A DNA stretch of 64,000 nucleotides. Origin: Paulinella micropora (Eukaryota > Cercozoa > Imbricatea > Euglyphida). Below the pieces are notes generated by a model. That model was given only the letters and a program-made list of their open reading frames with translations. It was not told the origin of the DNA and did no database searches. The stretch covers positions 586,677-650,676 of the forward strand of contig BJOX01000229.1 in NCBI GenBank assembly GCA_009731375.1, in the 5' to 3' direction. Shown here one piece after another: positions 32,714 through 42,993 of this stretch (positions are counted from its first letter, which is position 1; the number at the start of each line of letters is the position of its first letter). A program made the position numbers and the translations under genes.

Positions 32714-32770
32714 TATCTATAAATATAAACACTCGCAAAAAAAAAAAAAAAAAAAAAAACAAAAAAAAAA
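31309..32770 (+). mobile_element. 5'-truncated LINE with poly(A) tail
   Basis: This is the most complete of the three LINE copies. It starts in the RT domain at the junction with the integrase fragment. It ends in a short 3' untranslated stretch and an A-rich tail at 32737-32770 (23 A, C, 10 A). The plus strand is rich in A and C. On the 3' side no integrase sequence resumes, so a simple target-site duplication cannot be seen. Confidence 0.85.
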
Positions 32771-33206
32771 CGATGGAACAACAAGTTGCTCCCCTGTCTG
32801 CTACTTGAAGGAGAACTCCCCGGATCAGCCAACGTATATGGTCAACCACGCACAGCCCCAACTTCCTCCTCTCTCTTTCACTTTTTCTCACGAAAAAGAA
32901 AAGAGAGGGGGGGCCGCCAGACATAAACTACTACACTTTTACAATAACATATATATTCATATCATATTATAATATTATCACTACTGAATATATCTAAACA
33001 TAAATATTAATATTAATAATATTAATACTAGATATATATAATACCGAGCCGCTAAATACAAATTTAATATTTTCCTTGAATGCGATCAACTGAATAACTA
33101 GGTTTCCACCTTAGATAAAGGTATAACTTACTAGCTATACTTTTCACGTGGACGTTCCCTGAGCCCGATTGTAAAATTGTTCTCTCAATAAAAGCAAAGA
33201 AGAAGA
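32771..33206. other. host flank between LINE and Polinton, no gene
   Basis: After the A tail comes unique sequence with an inverted CTCTCTTT...AAAGAGAG stretch (about 32870-32908), then AT-rich DNA (32940-33060). A further unique 140 bases lead into a purine tract. No coding pattern seen. Confidence 0.5.
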
Positions 33207-33216
33207 AGAGAGAGAA

Positions 33217-33251
<35 letters not shown>

Positions 33252-33272
33252 AAGAAAGAAAGAGAGAGAGAG
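33207..33272. repeat. (GA)n microsatellite, left flank of Polinton
   Basis: An almost pure GA/GAAA repeat directly abuts the left TIR. The matching (GA)n tract continues beyond the right TIR at 52343, so the element inserted into one GA-rich repeat. Confidence 0.85.
33267..33272. other. left 6-bp flanking repeat AGAGAG (possible target-site duplication)
   Basis: AGAGAG directly precedes the left terminus and also directly follows the right terminus (52343-52348). Six bases is the known Polinton duplication length, but the GA context makes the match weak evidence on its own. Confidence 0.5.
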
Positions 33273-33373
33273 AGTAGTATAGGGTCGCACTTCGAGACAA
33301 ATTTTCAGAGCAGAGCAGACCCCCACCACCACAGAGACACACACCGGCCGGCCCAGACGGGACAAAATGGCAA
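33273..33373 (+). repeat. Polinton left terminal inverted repeat
   Basis: 101 bases that match the reverse complement of 52247-52342, with a 5-base indel (an extra GAGCA here) and two or three substitutions. It contains the palindromic CCGGCCGG core and ends at AAAATGGCAA. Confidence 0.9.
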
Positions 33374-33434
33374 TTTAAACCGTTACATTTTAATATTTAA
33401 AATAATACTGTTAAAATATAAAGACACATAGAAG

Positions 33435-33823
33435 ATGACTAACGAGGACACCAAGCCAAGGTTTAGAATTTCAAAAGGATGTATTATGATAAAGAATAAT
33501 GAAAAGAGGCAGATGGTAAAATTCAATGTAGAGAAGGAGGTAAAACGATGTGTAAGAGTTTTACTATTGGAAAACGAAGAACCCAAGAACAAGCAATGGA
33601 AGAAGCAAAGAAATACCACGAGGAAAAAGTAAAACCAAAGTATGATGAATGGAAAGTTAATTATGATAAGGAAACAAAAGAAATCAAAAAAGAAAAGAAA
33701 AGGAATTGGAAGAAGAAAACATTGAAGTGTGAATGCAGGGCTGAAATAAATAGGAGTAGCAAAGCAAGACATATGAAATCAAAAATTCACACAGCATCGC
33801 CCGCCCCGCCCGCCCAGCCCTAA
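33435..33823 (+). pseudogene. small basic protein with CxC...H zinc-finger end (frameshifted)
   Basis: ATG at 33435 starts a frame that closes at 33632. The pattern moves to the next frame near 33548, where KSFTIGKRRTQEQAMEEAKKY slightly resembles the last strand and helix of AP2-type DNA-binding domains. The C-terminus is highly charged, then CECRAEINRSSKARHMKSKIH, a C-x-C...H-x5-H finger-like motif shared with the next gene, then a Pro/Ala tail. The two genes also share their 3' flank (TAATT-TCATCTA-ACACAG) and are probably tandem duplicates. A DNA-binding early regulator is possible. Function not known. Confidence 0.5.
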
Positions 33824-33877
33824 TTATCATCTATACACAGGGCAGAGTATATTATATAGGGCACAAGCGGGCAGACA

Positions 33878-34295
33878 ATGGCAGAGACTAAAAAATTTGA
33901 ATGCGAATGCGGTTCCATAATTAATGTCTCTGGAATACGAAGACATAATCAAACAAAAAAACACAAAACATTTGACTTTGAAGGATTTAGGAGAATGTTG
34001 GAATTGACTAAACACATTCCAATTGGAGAAAATACAATGGTTGAAAAACAAGAAATTGTTGAAAAACAAGAAATTGTTGAAAAACAAGAAATTAATGAAG
34101 ACAAAAAGGACGAAAAAAAAATCAGATGTTAAACTATTTTATATTTCTAGCGATGAAATCAGAGCTGGGCTTTGGAAAAATCTTAACCCACCAAAAACTA
34201 GTGAAGGTTTAATAGATTGGTTGAAAAGGGGAAAAAGAGAAAGAGAAGCCACGTCAGCCCCGACCGCCCCGCCCGCACCGCCCGCTCCGCCCTAA
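33878..34295 (+). pseudogene. small zinc-finger-like protein with VEKQEI repeats (frameshifted)
   Basis: ATG at 33878 follows a TATATAGGGC box by about 20 bases. The first residues contain CECGSIINVSGIRRHNQTKKH, the same finger-like motif as in the previous gene but at the N-terminus. Three direct repeats encode VEKQEI (34039-34092). In a run of A near 34110-34120 the frame changes, and the second half (SSDEIRAGLWKNL, then a Pro/Ala tail) ends at 34295. The homopolymer suggests a one-base error. Function unknown. Confidence 0.5.
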
Positions 34296-34426
34296 TTTTC
34301 ATCTAAACACAGTGCCCCCCGTATATATAGACACGGAGGCACACGGCGACCACGGCGGGGCAGACGATTGAGATAATTATTTAATTTCCAAAAAAATTTG
34401 TTAACTAATATATACAATTACCAACA

Positions 34427-37400
34427 ATGGAGACACACACTTACAACGGTAAGACGTATAGGTTGGACAAATTTAGGGAACAAAAAATTAATTATGAAAT
34501 CAAAAGGGTCAGGGGTCAAGATGTGCTGTATATAATACCGAAGACGAGAAAGTATAAAGTGGATACAACAACGGCCCAAAATTACTTGAACCGAGTAAGA
34601 GGTGCTGTTTACTTTGAGGAACAGAGACAAGGTATTCCAGTAGCACCACCATTACCGCCTATTTTGGAAGCGAAAGTGTTTGAAGCGAAAGTGAGAGAAA
34701 GAAAAGAAAAGGTGAAAGACCTAATGCGGTATGCTAACTACGAAATCAAACATGTTGATAGAAAGAAGCACGTGCTGGGTGTTAATGAAAGCCTGTATTG
34801 GGTTAAGCTTACTGGCAACTTTACTTCATTCAGTATGGAAGATGTAGTAAAGTTTATTGAGATAATACTGAACGACTTTATTAAAAGACAGAGACAAGGT
34901 AATATGGTTAGTGTAAGTATCAAGTTTGTAGATTACTATGGAGCAGTATCTACGGGTTTGAAAAAGCTTAACGAGATTTCTGTTAGCGATGTTTTAGAAA
35001 GACTGTCAGCATTATTTCAAAGCAACGAAAGCCTTTATACAGACGAAAAGGGAACTAATATGGATAAGTTTAGATTCGTTTTGAAATCTGTTGAAATGCC
35101 GATGGGTGGAACGAGGCTTCAAATAATTAATAAGTTGGATGTATATAAAAAGAGAGGAGTAATTCAAATTAATAATACAGACAACATATGCTTAGCCAGA
35201 GCAATTGTTGTAGTAAAAACAAAAAAAGAAAAACACGAAAAATATCCTCAGGTTATGAAAGGTAGAAAAATACAGGAGGAGATGGCTTTGAAACTACACG
35301 AAGAAGCGAAAGTCATTCAGGATGTGGGCGGTATTCCTGAAATCAATACATTTGCTATCCACATTAAATACAATCTGGTTATTGTTGAATTCCCTGATAA
35401 GATAGTTTATAAGACAGATTTACTTGATGAGGCAGGCAAACGACTTACGAACCTTTACATACTTAAGACAGAGAACCACTACGATGCGATAACCAATATG
35501 AAGTCTATGGTAGGTAAAGAAAACTTCTGTGAGTTATGTCTAAGAGGATTTCAAAAGCGACATGCCTGCGAATCTAAATGTAATATCTGCGAAACCAAAG
35601 GTTGTAAAGGTATTAACGATAGAAGCAACTGGACTGATTGCTATTCGTGTAATAGAAAGTTTCCGAATACGGTATGTTTCAACAACCACAAGAGGACGAA
35701 CTGCGATATCAAAGCGAAATGTCTTTCGTGCGGTCTTAATTACAGGAGAAAGGACGAACACAAGTGCGGTTATGCGAAATGTCGTAATTGTAAGGAATTG
35801 AAACCACTTGAACACCAATGTGAAATCGTGAAGAAAGCATACTACCTTTTTCAGAGAAATACATATTCTTTGATTTTGAAGCGACACAGGATACTGGTGA
35901 GCACATTGTTAATCACGCGGAAAGTCAGTATTACGATGCGAAGGAACCACCCGTCATTCATAAGAACATTGATGATTTCTGTAAGTGGGCTTTTGAATCT
36001 AAGCACAACGGCTTTACATTCATTGCTCATAACAGTCGTGGTTATGACTGCCAGTTTATTCTTACATGGTTAGTGGATAACGGACAAGCACCATTCGTCA
36101 TTTATCAGGGCGGTAAGATAATGATGATGACTTTAAAGAAATACCGCTTCATTGATAGTTTGAGTTTCTTGACTATGCCTCTGGCTGATTTTCCTAAAAC
36201 ATTCGGATTGAAAGAACTTAAAAAGGGTTTCTTTCCTCACTATTTCAACACGGATAAGAACAAAAATTATGTTGGTGTTATGCCTCATAAAAAACACTAC
36301 GGCTACGACACGATGAAAGATAAGAAGAGAGCGGAATTCTTAGAATGGTATGAAAGCCAAAGAAACAACACATTTGATATGCGGAAGGAAATCGCCGAAT
36401 ACTGTCATAGCGATGTTGATATATTGAGAAGGGGTTGTATGGATTTTAGAAAGCAGTTTTTAGAATTCGGTATTGACCCGTTTCAATATACAACTATTGC
36501 GAGTTGTGTTATGGCTTTGTATCGTGCTAAGTTTATGCCAGAGAATTCAATTGCTGTGTTGAAGGCGGAAAAGCAAAACAGGATAACCTCTCGGGCCTGT
36601 GTTGAAGGGATAGCTTACAGAAGCAGGTTAGACCAAACTGATATTAAACATGCTTTCAATGGTGGTGAGAAAATGTTTAATTTAGGACAGTCAAATGTTT
36701 ATGTTGATGGCTGGGACGAAAAGACGAAAACCGCTTACGAATTTCATGGATGTCTCTGGCACGGATGCCCAAAGTGCTTTAATGGTAATACAATCAATAC
36801 TAAGAAGAATAAGACAATGGGTGAACTATACAAGGCAACAATGAGACGAGAAAAAGAACTAAGCAAACAAGTCAGCAAACTAGTATCTATCTGGGAATGT
36901 GAATGGAGATTAATGAAAACAAGTGAAAGCCTAGCGGAAGATACGAACGAACGAATTACTGAACAAGAAGGGCTGAACCCGCGAGAGGCGATGTTTGGGG
37001 GTAGAACGGGTGCTCTAACATTGTATTGGAAAGCACGGCACAACAATGAATATGCGAACTACATTGATGTATCTTCATTATATCCGACCGTGATGTATTA
37101 TTACCCTTACCCTAGCGGACACCACGAAATCATTAGACCCAGTAACGACGACGACCGAAAAGATATGAAAAACAAAATCATAAACAGAGAATATTTCGGA
37201 GTGTCTAAGGTTAAGATGCTACCGCCGAGAAAATTACTACACCCCGTTTTACCTAAGGCGGATAGAGGTAAGCTTATGTATTACTTATGCGACAAGTGCG
37301 GAATGACTGAACAGAAAACCGAATGTAAGCACACCGATAACGAGCGAGCAATAACGGGCACTTGGGCAACTCCTGAAATCTACAAGGCCTTAGACAAAGG

Positions 37401-38736
37401 CTATAAGTTGATTAAGGTATATGAGGTATGGCACTGGAAGGAGCAGAGCAGTAGCCTGTTCAAAGATTACATAAAAACTTTCTTAAAGGTTAAACAAGAG
37501 TCAAGCGGATATCCTGATGGATGTATTACACAGGAACAAAAAAGAAACTACATTGACAGTATGGAAATCAAGATGGGTATTAAGATGGACGAAAACAAAA
37601 TAGAAGAAAACCCAGGACGGCGAGCGGTTGCTAAGTTGTGCTTGAATAGCCTGTGGGGCAAGTTTGGTGAAAAGCAAAACAAGACTCAAAACAAAATGAT
37701 TAAAGATAAAGATACCTTATACAAGTTAATGAACGATAAGTCAGTTGATAACATAAACATAAACATTATCAACGACAAAATAATAGAAGCGAGTTATGAC
37801 CTTAAACAAGATGCGGTAAGCGACCCCGTGAAAAAAAATATTGTTGTTGCTTTATTTACGACTTGCCACGCGAGTATTAGACTATATGAGACAAACTAGA
37901 CAACAGAGTTCTATACCACGATACTGACAGTGTCATATACACAACAGACTTAACGAAAGGCGAATCAGATGTTAAAACTGGTAAGTTGTTAGACAAATGG
38001 ACGGACGAACTACACGGAGCAAAGATTATGACCTTTATCGGAGGCGGACCAAAGTGTTATGGACAAGATAATAGAAGCGAGTTATGACCTTAAACAAGAT
38101 GCGGTAAGCGACCCTGTGAAAACAAATATTGTAGTTGCTTTATTTACGACTTGCCACGCGAGGATTAGACTATATGAGATGATGGACAAACTAGACAACA
38201 GAGTTCTATACCACGATACTGACAGTGTCATATATACAACAGACTTAACGAAAGGCGAAACAGATGTTAAAACGGGTAAGCTGTTAGGTGAATGGACGGA
38301 CGAACTACACGGAGCAAAGATTATGACCTTTATCGGAGGCGGACCAAAGTGTTATGGATATGTCTTAGACAACGGCAAAGCAAGTATGAAAGTAAAAGGC
38401 TTTAGTATGAATTATGAAAACAATAAATCATTAAATTTACCAAATATGTTAAGTGTCATTAGTTGCGGACTTGGAATTAAAAACAACGACCTTATTGAGA
38501 ACGGCAAGAATGAATTGTTGGAGATGCTTAAGACTCAGGAAGAAAAACTGATTGCTAAACGAATTGAAAAATCTGGTAAAGTTGTTATTGTAGAAAACAG
38601 CAAGATAACAAGAGATAAACAACAGAAAAAAATAACGAGTGAATACTTAGAAAAAATATTCAGCTTTACTTACACTAAAAGAAATATTATAGGTATTGTA
38701 GATAATGCGATTGAAACAAGACCATTCGGTTACTAA
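34427..38736 (+). pseudogene. polB: protein-primed DNA polymerase B (Polinton type), two breaks
   Basis: ATG at 34427. The N-terminal 350 residues lack a recognised motif. They are followed by a Cys-rich region (CELCLRGF...CESKCNICETKGCKG...CYSCNRKF...CLSCGLNY...CRNCKEL), which is usual before the exonuclease in Polinton polymerases. The frame changes at a run of five T near 35850, just before exonuclease motif I (FFDFEA). Motif II (AHNSRGYDCQFI) and motif III (YCHSDVDIL) follow, then polymerase motif A (DVSSLYPTVM, near 37065) and motif B (KLCLNSLWGKFGE, near 37640). Motif C (YHDTDSV) comes after a 288-base internal duplication that breaks the frame near 37890. It replicates the element from a terminal protein at the TIR ends. 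The length is typical, but this copy is not readable as one frame. Confidence 0.92.
37775..38360 (+). repeat. tandem duplication inside polB around motif C
   Basis: Bases from about 37775 to 38062 are repeated from about 38063 onward, with a shift of 288. The units differ by several per cent and the first lacks 7 bases after TATATGAGA, which stops the frame. Because they differ, they look like pieces of two related elements joined together, not one read counted twice. Confidence 0.75.
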
Positions 38737-39478
38737 ATGAAAAAAGCAATAAAACATTTGATAATTATATTTTTTTACCCCTACCCTTGAAGCTCCTGAT
38801 TGTATGAATTCCTTCTTTGGTTTGACTAACTTAGTATTTACAGCCGTAGCACCTAACAATGAAACGGGGTCAAATGCTGTTCGGTAGTTTGTCGTTAGCT
38901 TCGCAGTCTTTGCCCTTTTACCTTTTGGATTTACTCTTGTAGCTACTCGGTCAATTACTCCTTCAATGAGGTCTTTTGGGCTACTGCCTTTGTTGTATGT
39001 GGTCGCCTTCACCCCAGTCTGTCGGCTTAAATCTTTTGCTATCGTGCCACCTAACGAATGCCCCGTCAGTTCCATTATTCTTACCATATTTCTTTATTAC
39101 TTCGTCTACCAGCTTCTGCTCTTCTTTATATCTCGGGGTCCTTTTTAATACTCCCTTTACTAATGCGACATCTGTGAGTAAGTCCCGCTTATCTACTGAG
39201 CCTCTAAATGCCACAATCGCCTTACCATCTTTTTCGTACACAGTTGATTTTTCTTTGCTTGCGACTGGTTTCCATCCATTCGCCCCTTTTCGTTCAGACG
39301 AGGACAAATAGACATCCTCCGATAAACTAGCACTACCTCCCTTTTGTTTCTTATATTCTTTGCTCGCCTTTTTCAATGCTTCACCATAGCTTATGTTATG
39401 CTTAGCTGAGTAAGCCTTTACGAACTTTATCCACTCACTCATCGTCGCACACGTGCGACAGCCCAACTCGTTGGGCAT
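38647..39478 (-). pseudogene. class 3 lipase (alpha/beta hydrolase), one frameshift
   Basis: ATG at 39478 (MPNELGCRTC). The first frame contains the strand and oxyanion region KAIVAFRGSVDKRDLL. Just before the nucleophile motif the frame changes (near 39090). The second frame carries ELTGHSLGGTIA, the GxSxG elbow of Lipase_3 enzymes, and later DPVSLLG, which fits the acid position. Members cut ester bonds in lipids. In this element the enzyme might open membranes during entry or exit, which is inference. Its end overlaps the 3' end of polB on the other strand by about 90 bases. TATATAGA lies directly before the ATG. The break may be a one-base error. Confidence 0.85.
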
Positions 39479-39530
39479 TCTATATAATTAATTGTTTTTT
39501 ATTTTTTATATTACCCTATACTACCCTACT

Positions 39531-39802
39531 ATGAGCACCCTAACAAGACTGTGCGAGAAGTTCAAAAACTTTCCATTGAAGGAGAAAAAAAATCATTCTC
39601 GTTGAAAGATGTTCAAAAGGTAATCCACGACGAAATAAAAGCGATTGAAGAAAAGAGAACTGCTCAACCAAAAGACACATTTCATTTTGGTAAATACAAA
39701 GGCAAAAAAATAGAAGACATCGCAAAGATTGATAAGCCATATATTGAATGGTTAGTTCGTCAGCCGTGGTGCCGAAATAAAGATGAATTGAAGTATTTGT
39801 AA
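39531..39802 (+). pseudogene. DUF3820-like small protein (frameshift in poly-A)
   Basis: ATG at 39531 starts a short frame that runs into a stretch of eight A near 39590. The longer frame that follows encodes FHFGKYKGKKIEDI and YIEWLVRQPW, the signature of the DUF3820 family. This family is found in viruses and bacteria and often lies next to nucleases. One A too many would explain the break. It is divergent from the lipase (52-base spacer) and convergent with the minor capsid gene. A role in DNA processing is only suggested by family context. Confidence 0.6.
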
Positions 39803-39837
39803 AGTATTTTGTATTTTTTTTTTCTTCCGCGAAGGGG

Positions 39838-39892
39838 TGTAAGGGCAAGCCCTTACAAACCCAAGTTTTGTGAAACTTTTTCTAAAAGTTTC
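39838..39892. terminator. hairpin pair between DUF3820-like and minor capsid genes
   Basis: TGTAAGGGCAAGCCCTTACA (39838-39857) is a perfect inverted repeat. GAAACTTTT-TCT-AAAAGTTTC (39872-39892) is a second, with 9-bp arms. They lie between two convergent genes. The second recurs in modified form upstream of the two capsid genes. Confidence 0.65.
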
Positions 39893-39897
39893 AACCC

Positions 39898-41115
39898 CTA
39901 CTGGTCTTCTAAGAAATTAACTATAACACTCACATTTCCTCCATTATTAACAGTAGCGACAGACTTTTGTAAAAATGTTAGATTTTCACCAAGAGAGAGT
40001 TGTATGTCGTAAGTTCGCAGGTCAATAAGCTGACTTGAAGTAACATTAACATAAAGTTTTAGAATTGGGTCTGTTATAGTGGCACCACCAATGGCAGTCG
40101 CAGCGGTGTCCTTTGATACGATTGAAGTTTTGGTATCAATATCCGCAAAGTTCTCGCCAGTAAGTGCCCCAGTCGTTTTCACAATTCGCACTATATTAAC
40201 TTTGGTGTCTTCGTTTGATATGCTCACGAGAGATGGAAACAATTGAATAATTGGTCACACCATTAAAATTTGTTTTATTTTTATGCTAATAATTGGGCTT
40301 TCGGTTGTGCTCGCTGGCTCACTACCTTCCGCTTCGTTTGATATACTTGAATTAATAGTGTTGGTGCCCTCAATAAACATACTACAACTGGCTGTTTTTA
40401 ATATTTGATTAGCATTACCAGTTCCATAATTTCTGATACAAGCCGAAAAAGGTAGGGTTGTATTTGAAAGACTAACACCCACATTCGCATTCGCATACCT
40501 AATTGTGTGAACCAGCTGAAATTCTCCACTTGATGGATTTTCTATGTAGAACCTTATAGCACCAAAGCCAAGATATTGAAATTTAATCTGGAATACATTC
40601 CCTTTTGTTCCATCACAAGGGTCATCCCAGTTTGCCTGTGCAATAAGTGTCGGCAGCCCACCTTTAACACTGGCGATATTCATACCAGTCGCTTTTATTT
40701 TGTAAAAATAAAAACCATTAGTAAAATCACTTTCACCTATGCCAATATATCAATTGTAGTCTTTCGCTTCATCAGTAGAACATAAAGCAGTAAATCGTGT
40801 TAGAACTCCCATACCTGTTCTGTATTTAATTCTTTTTTTACCCGTCAATACAGCATTTGCGGTCGTCTTCACATCTGTTTTAAGTTCGGCCATATTCGCA
40901 TTAAATGAAATGGTAGCATCAGTTTGAGCTAATGTCCAGATTCGTGTATTGATAGTGTATGGGAAAATCTCTTGTAATACTGGCGTTAATTGACCGACCA
41001 ATGCTTCGCCGAAAGCGGTTTTCATACTATTGGTTTCAACATTGCCATCGTAGCCGACTTTGACATTAATGAAGTCTCCGTCAGGGTCTTGTGCTATCAA
41101 ATTTCGTTGGTGCAT
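39898..41115 (-). pseudogene. predicted virion structural protein (minor capsid type), two in-frame TGA
   Basis: The ATG at 41115 (MHQRNLIAQ) is preferred over a non-ATG start upstream. One frame runs to TAG at 39898-39900 with TGA at 40750-40752 and 40255-40257. Conserved-looking blocks are GGLPTLIAQANWDDP and FQIKFQYLGFGAIRFYIE, a beta-rich segment seen in structural proteins of large DNA viruses and their relatives (memory of the pattern, not a search). Length is about 405 residues. It lies directly downstream of the major capsid gene on the same strand, as minor capsid genes do. Both TGA codons would be one transition from TGG. The upstream motif is shared with the major capsid gene. Confidence 0.6.
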
Positions 41116-41129
41116 AGGAGCTTTTGCAG

Positions 41130-41195
41130 AGACTCCGCCTCCGCATCTCCGTTTTTGGTGAAGCTTTTTTAAAAAAAAAGGTTCGTATATTATCA
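41130..41195 (-). promoter_or_regulatory. upstream element of the minor capsid gene
   Basis: On the minus strand a GAACC-T8-A-rich inverted element with TTCACCAAAAAC is followed by GGAGATGCGGAGGCGGAG. The first part matches 42838-42885 upstream of the major capsid gene. The second part matches the leader of the ATPase gene (47262-47290). Confidence 0.5.
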
Positions 41196-41252
41196 AAAAA
41201 ATAAATTAACTATCAAAAATTAATAATTACTTCTTACTTCACTGGCGGGGTT

Positions 41253-41273
41253 ATAGGGGGAGCAGGCCCCTAT
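41253..41273. terminator. hairpin abutting the major capsid stop codon
   Basis: ATAGGGG...CCCCTAT with a 7-base loop begins at the base after the TAA of the capsid gene on the minus strand. Confidence 0.65.
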
Positions 41274-42800
41274 TTAGGTCCTAGTAATGGTGCCGTTCCT
41301 GACATTTACTTCTTGCTGAGTTACGACAAATGTGTAATGATTGGCCGCAATATTCGCAGTGGTTCCGATAAATTCCCATCGTCGCTCAGTGTCTAGACTT
41401 ATTCCACTGATTTCATTTTGGTCCTTGCTCCACAGCGGACGGGTATTGTCAAAGCTATCACACCAAAACCAGTTGTATTGATAAACATTGCTATTCATCA
41501 AAGAAGAGCCTTCCAACTTCGGTTTAAGATACATATAGTCTTCTAGTTTTCCAGTTTGACAATCAATATTGAATTCTTGAAGTCGTGCTCCGTCTAGTAT
41601 GATATAAAAAGTTTGGATCTTAGAACCAAGAAGGTTGCTATTGTCATAAGCAGTGTTCTTATTTTCGGTTGTATTGAATACGGAGTGATTAATCTTCTTA
41701 ATTCGTCGTCCGTGGCCTCTGTCAAATCTAAGTATAAAATTTTGAGAAGTTGAAGCTACTCCGACAGTATTTTTATACAAATAAGAATAATCAATGTTGA
41801 AGCTCATACCTTCGGGGCTCATAATCTTCTGTTGAATTGATTGAACGACATCTGGGTTAGTCTCGACAGCTAAGAACAGGCTGAGATTAGTAATAGTAAC
41901 ATTCGAATCCGCCACCGCAACAGTGCCTCCACCAATAGAAAGAGCATCATTGTTATAATAAAAGATTTTGGGTGTCTGTTGCCAAACAATCCGCAAAGTC
42001 AAACTTTCTGGAAACATAATAGTTTTATCCAGAGCGAAAATAGTATTGTAAAGCATTCCAAGATTAATCTTAACATTAACACTCGGGCTGGCATTATTAA
42101 TAGTTCCAGCTGAAAAATACTTAGCCTCATTAAAAGCAACATTAACGAACTTACTCACACCAGTCTCATTCGCAATAAGGGTATCATCGTGTCGGCGGGC
42201 ATTTGTGGAGGGTTGTGCCATCCAAGCCTTTAATGCGGCCTGAACCTGAGCCTTAGCAACATCAATACCCGTATCAATTTGCCCCGCCGCATTTCCTGCT
42301 ATTGCCGAAGCAGTCAATGCTGTTTCTAATGCGGCCAACCTTGTAGCATCGCTAGCGGGTTGAAATGTAGTTGTAGCATTACACTTTTGAAGCATACAAC
42401 CAGCTCCACTTCCATTATCGTAGTTTTCCAAAGCGAGTAAATCATCAATGGAGGTTTCGGGTTTCCAAATCATCTTGGTGATATTTCCGACTTCGTTAAT
42501 GTCGCACAGATAAACACCACCCCTAGTAATCAATTGAATTTGTCTAATTGGGGCCAAGCAATCCATAAAGCATTTATTGTAGTTTCCAGCCTTCGCATCA
42601 GGAGCATAATTAAAACTCAAAACAGAGCGAGCCAAGTTAAACGGGCGGCTGATAAGGTCAAAGTTGCTTTCCTGTCCTCCTGCGGTAGACACAGTGATAT
42701 TAATAGAACTCTCACGAGGGGTAAGCTTATTCAAACGATAAGAAGCACTGATGTAGTCAGTCCTGCTAAAATCTAGTTCGCCTCCGTGTTGTGTGGGCAT
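41274..42800 (-). CDS. major capsid protein, double jelly-roll type
   Basis: An intact frame of 508 codons from ATG at 42800 (MPTQHGGELDF). The N-terminal half has strands with an RPFNLARSVLSFNY motif. A helical Ala-rich insert lies around residues 150-205. The second half includes LRIVWQQTPKIFYYN, GMSFNIDYSYLYKN and FYIILDGARLQEF, and ends with a Trp/Tyr-rich stretch. Length, repeat organisation and position among penton, protease and ATPase genes fit the DJR capsid proteins of Polintons and Polinton-like viruses, which form the hexons of an icosahedral shell. Seven Trp codons are all TGG, which matters for judging the TGA codons elsewhere. A hairpin follows the stop codon. Confidence 0.85.
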   Translation of the reverse strand: MPTQHGGELDFSRTDYISASYRLNKLTPRESSINITVSTAGGQESNFDLISRPFNLARSVLSFNYAPDAKAGNYNKCFMDCLAPIRQIQLITRGGVYLCDINEVGNITKMIWKPETSIDDLLALENYDNGSGAGCMLQKCNATTTFQPASDATRLAALETALTASAIAGNAAGQIDTGIDVAKAQVQAALKAWMAQPSTNARRHDDTLIANETGVSKFVNVAFNEAKYFSAGTINNASPSVNVKINLGMLYNTIFALDKTIMFPESLTLRIVWQQTPKIFYYNNDALSIGGGTVAVADSNVTITNLSLFLAVETNPDVVQSIQQKIMSPEGMSFNIDYSYLYKNTVGVASTSQNFILRFDRGHGRRIKKINHSVFNTTENKNTAYDNSNLLGSKIQTFYIILDGARLQEFNIDCQTGKLEDYMYLKPKLEGSSLMNSNVYQYNWFWCDSFDNTRPLWSKDQNEISGISLDTERRWEFIGTTANIAANHYTFVVTQQEVNVRNGTITRT

Positions 42801-42837
42801 TTTTGTGTTAAGTGCTTTGTAGGGACACCCTAAGACC

Positions 42838-42885
42838 CGAAGTTTTTGGTGAATCTTTTTTCAAAAGGTTCTATATTGTAATATG
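42838..42885 (-). promoter_or_regulatory. upstream element of the major capsid gene
   Basis: Minus-strand ATATAGAACCTTTTGAAAAA, followed by GATTCACCAAAAACTTCGGG, lies 40-85 bases before the ATG. The same arrangement occurs before the minor capsid gene. It can fold into a 9-bp hairpin. A shared late-type promoter or leader is a reasonable inference. Confidence 0.5.
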
Positions 42886-42972
42886 AGAAAAAAATAAATA
42901 AATAATTCAAAAATACATTACTAACCTCCTGCTGAGTTTTTGCGAGCAAAAAGCTCAACTCGTTGAGCCTGT

Positions 42973-42993
42973 ATAGGGGGAGCAGGCCCCTAT
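42973..42993. terminator. hairpin carrying the stop codon of the penton gene
   Basis: ATAGGGG...CCCCTAT. On the minus strand TAG of the element is itself the stop codon (42990-42992). Confidence 0.65.

Noticed and set aside
33507-33600. AP2 domain in the first Polinton gene
   Set aside because: Only one short segment resembles AP2. The WxA and YRG parts are missing, so it is noted as a weak resemblance, not a call.
35830-35870. Programmed -1 frameshift in polB
   Set aside because: The run of five T does not form a standard slippery heptamer in the right phase, no downstream pseudoknot is evident, and other genes have similar homopolymer breaks.
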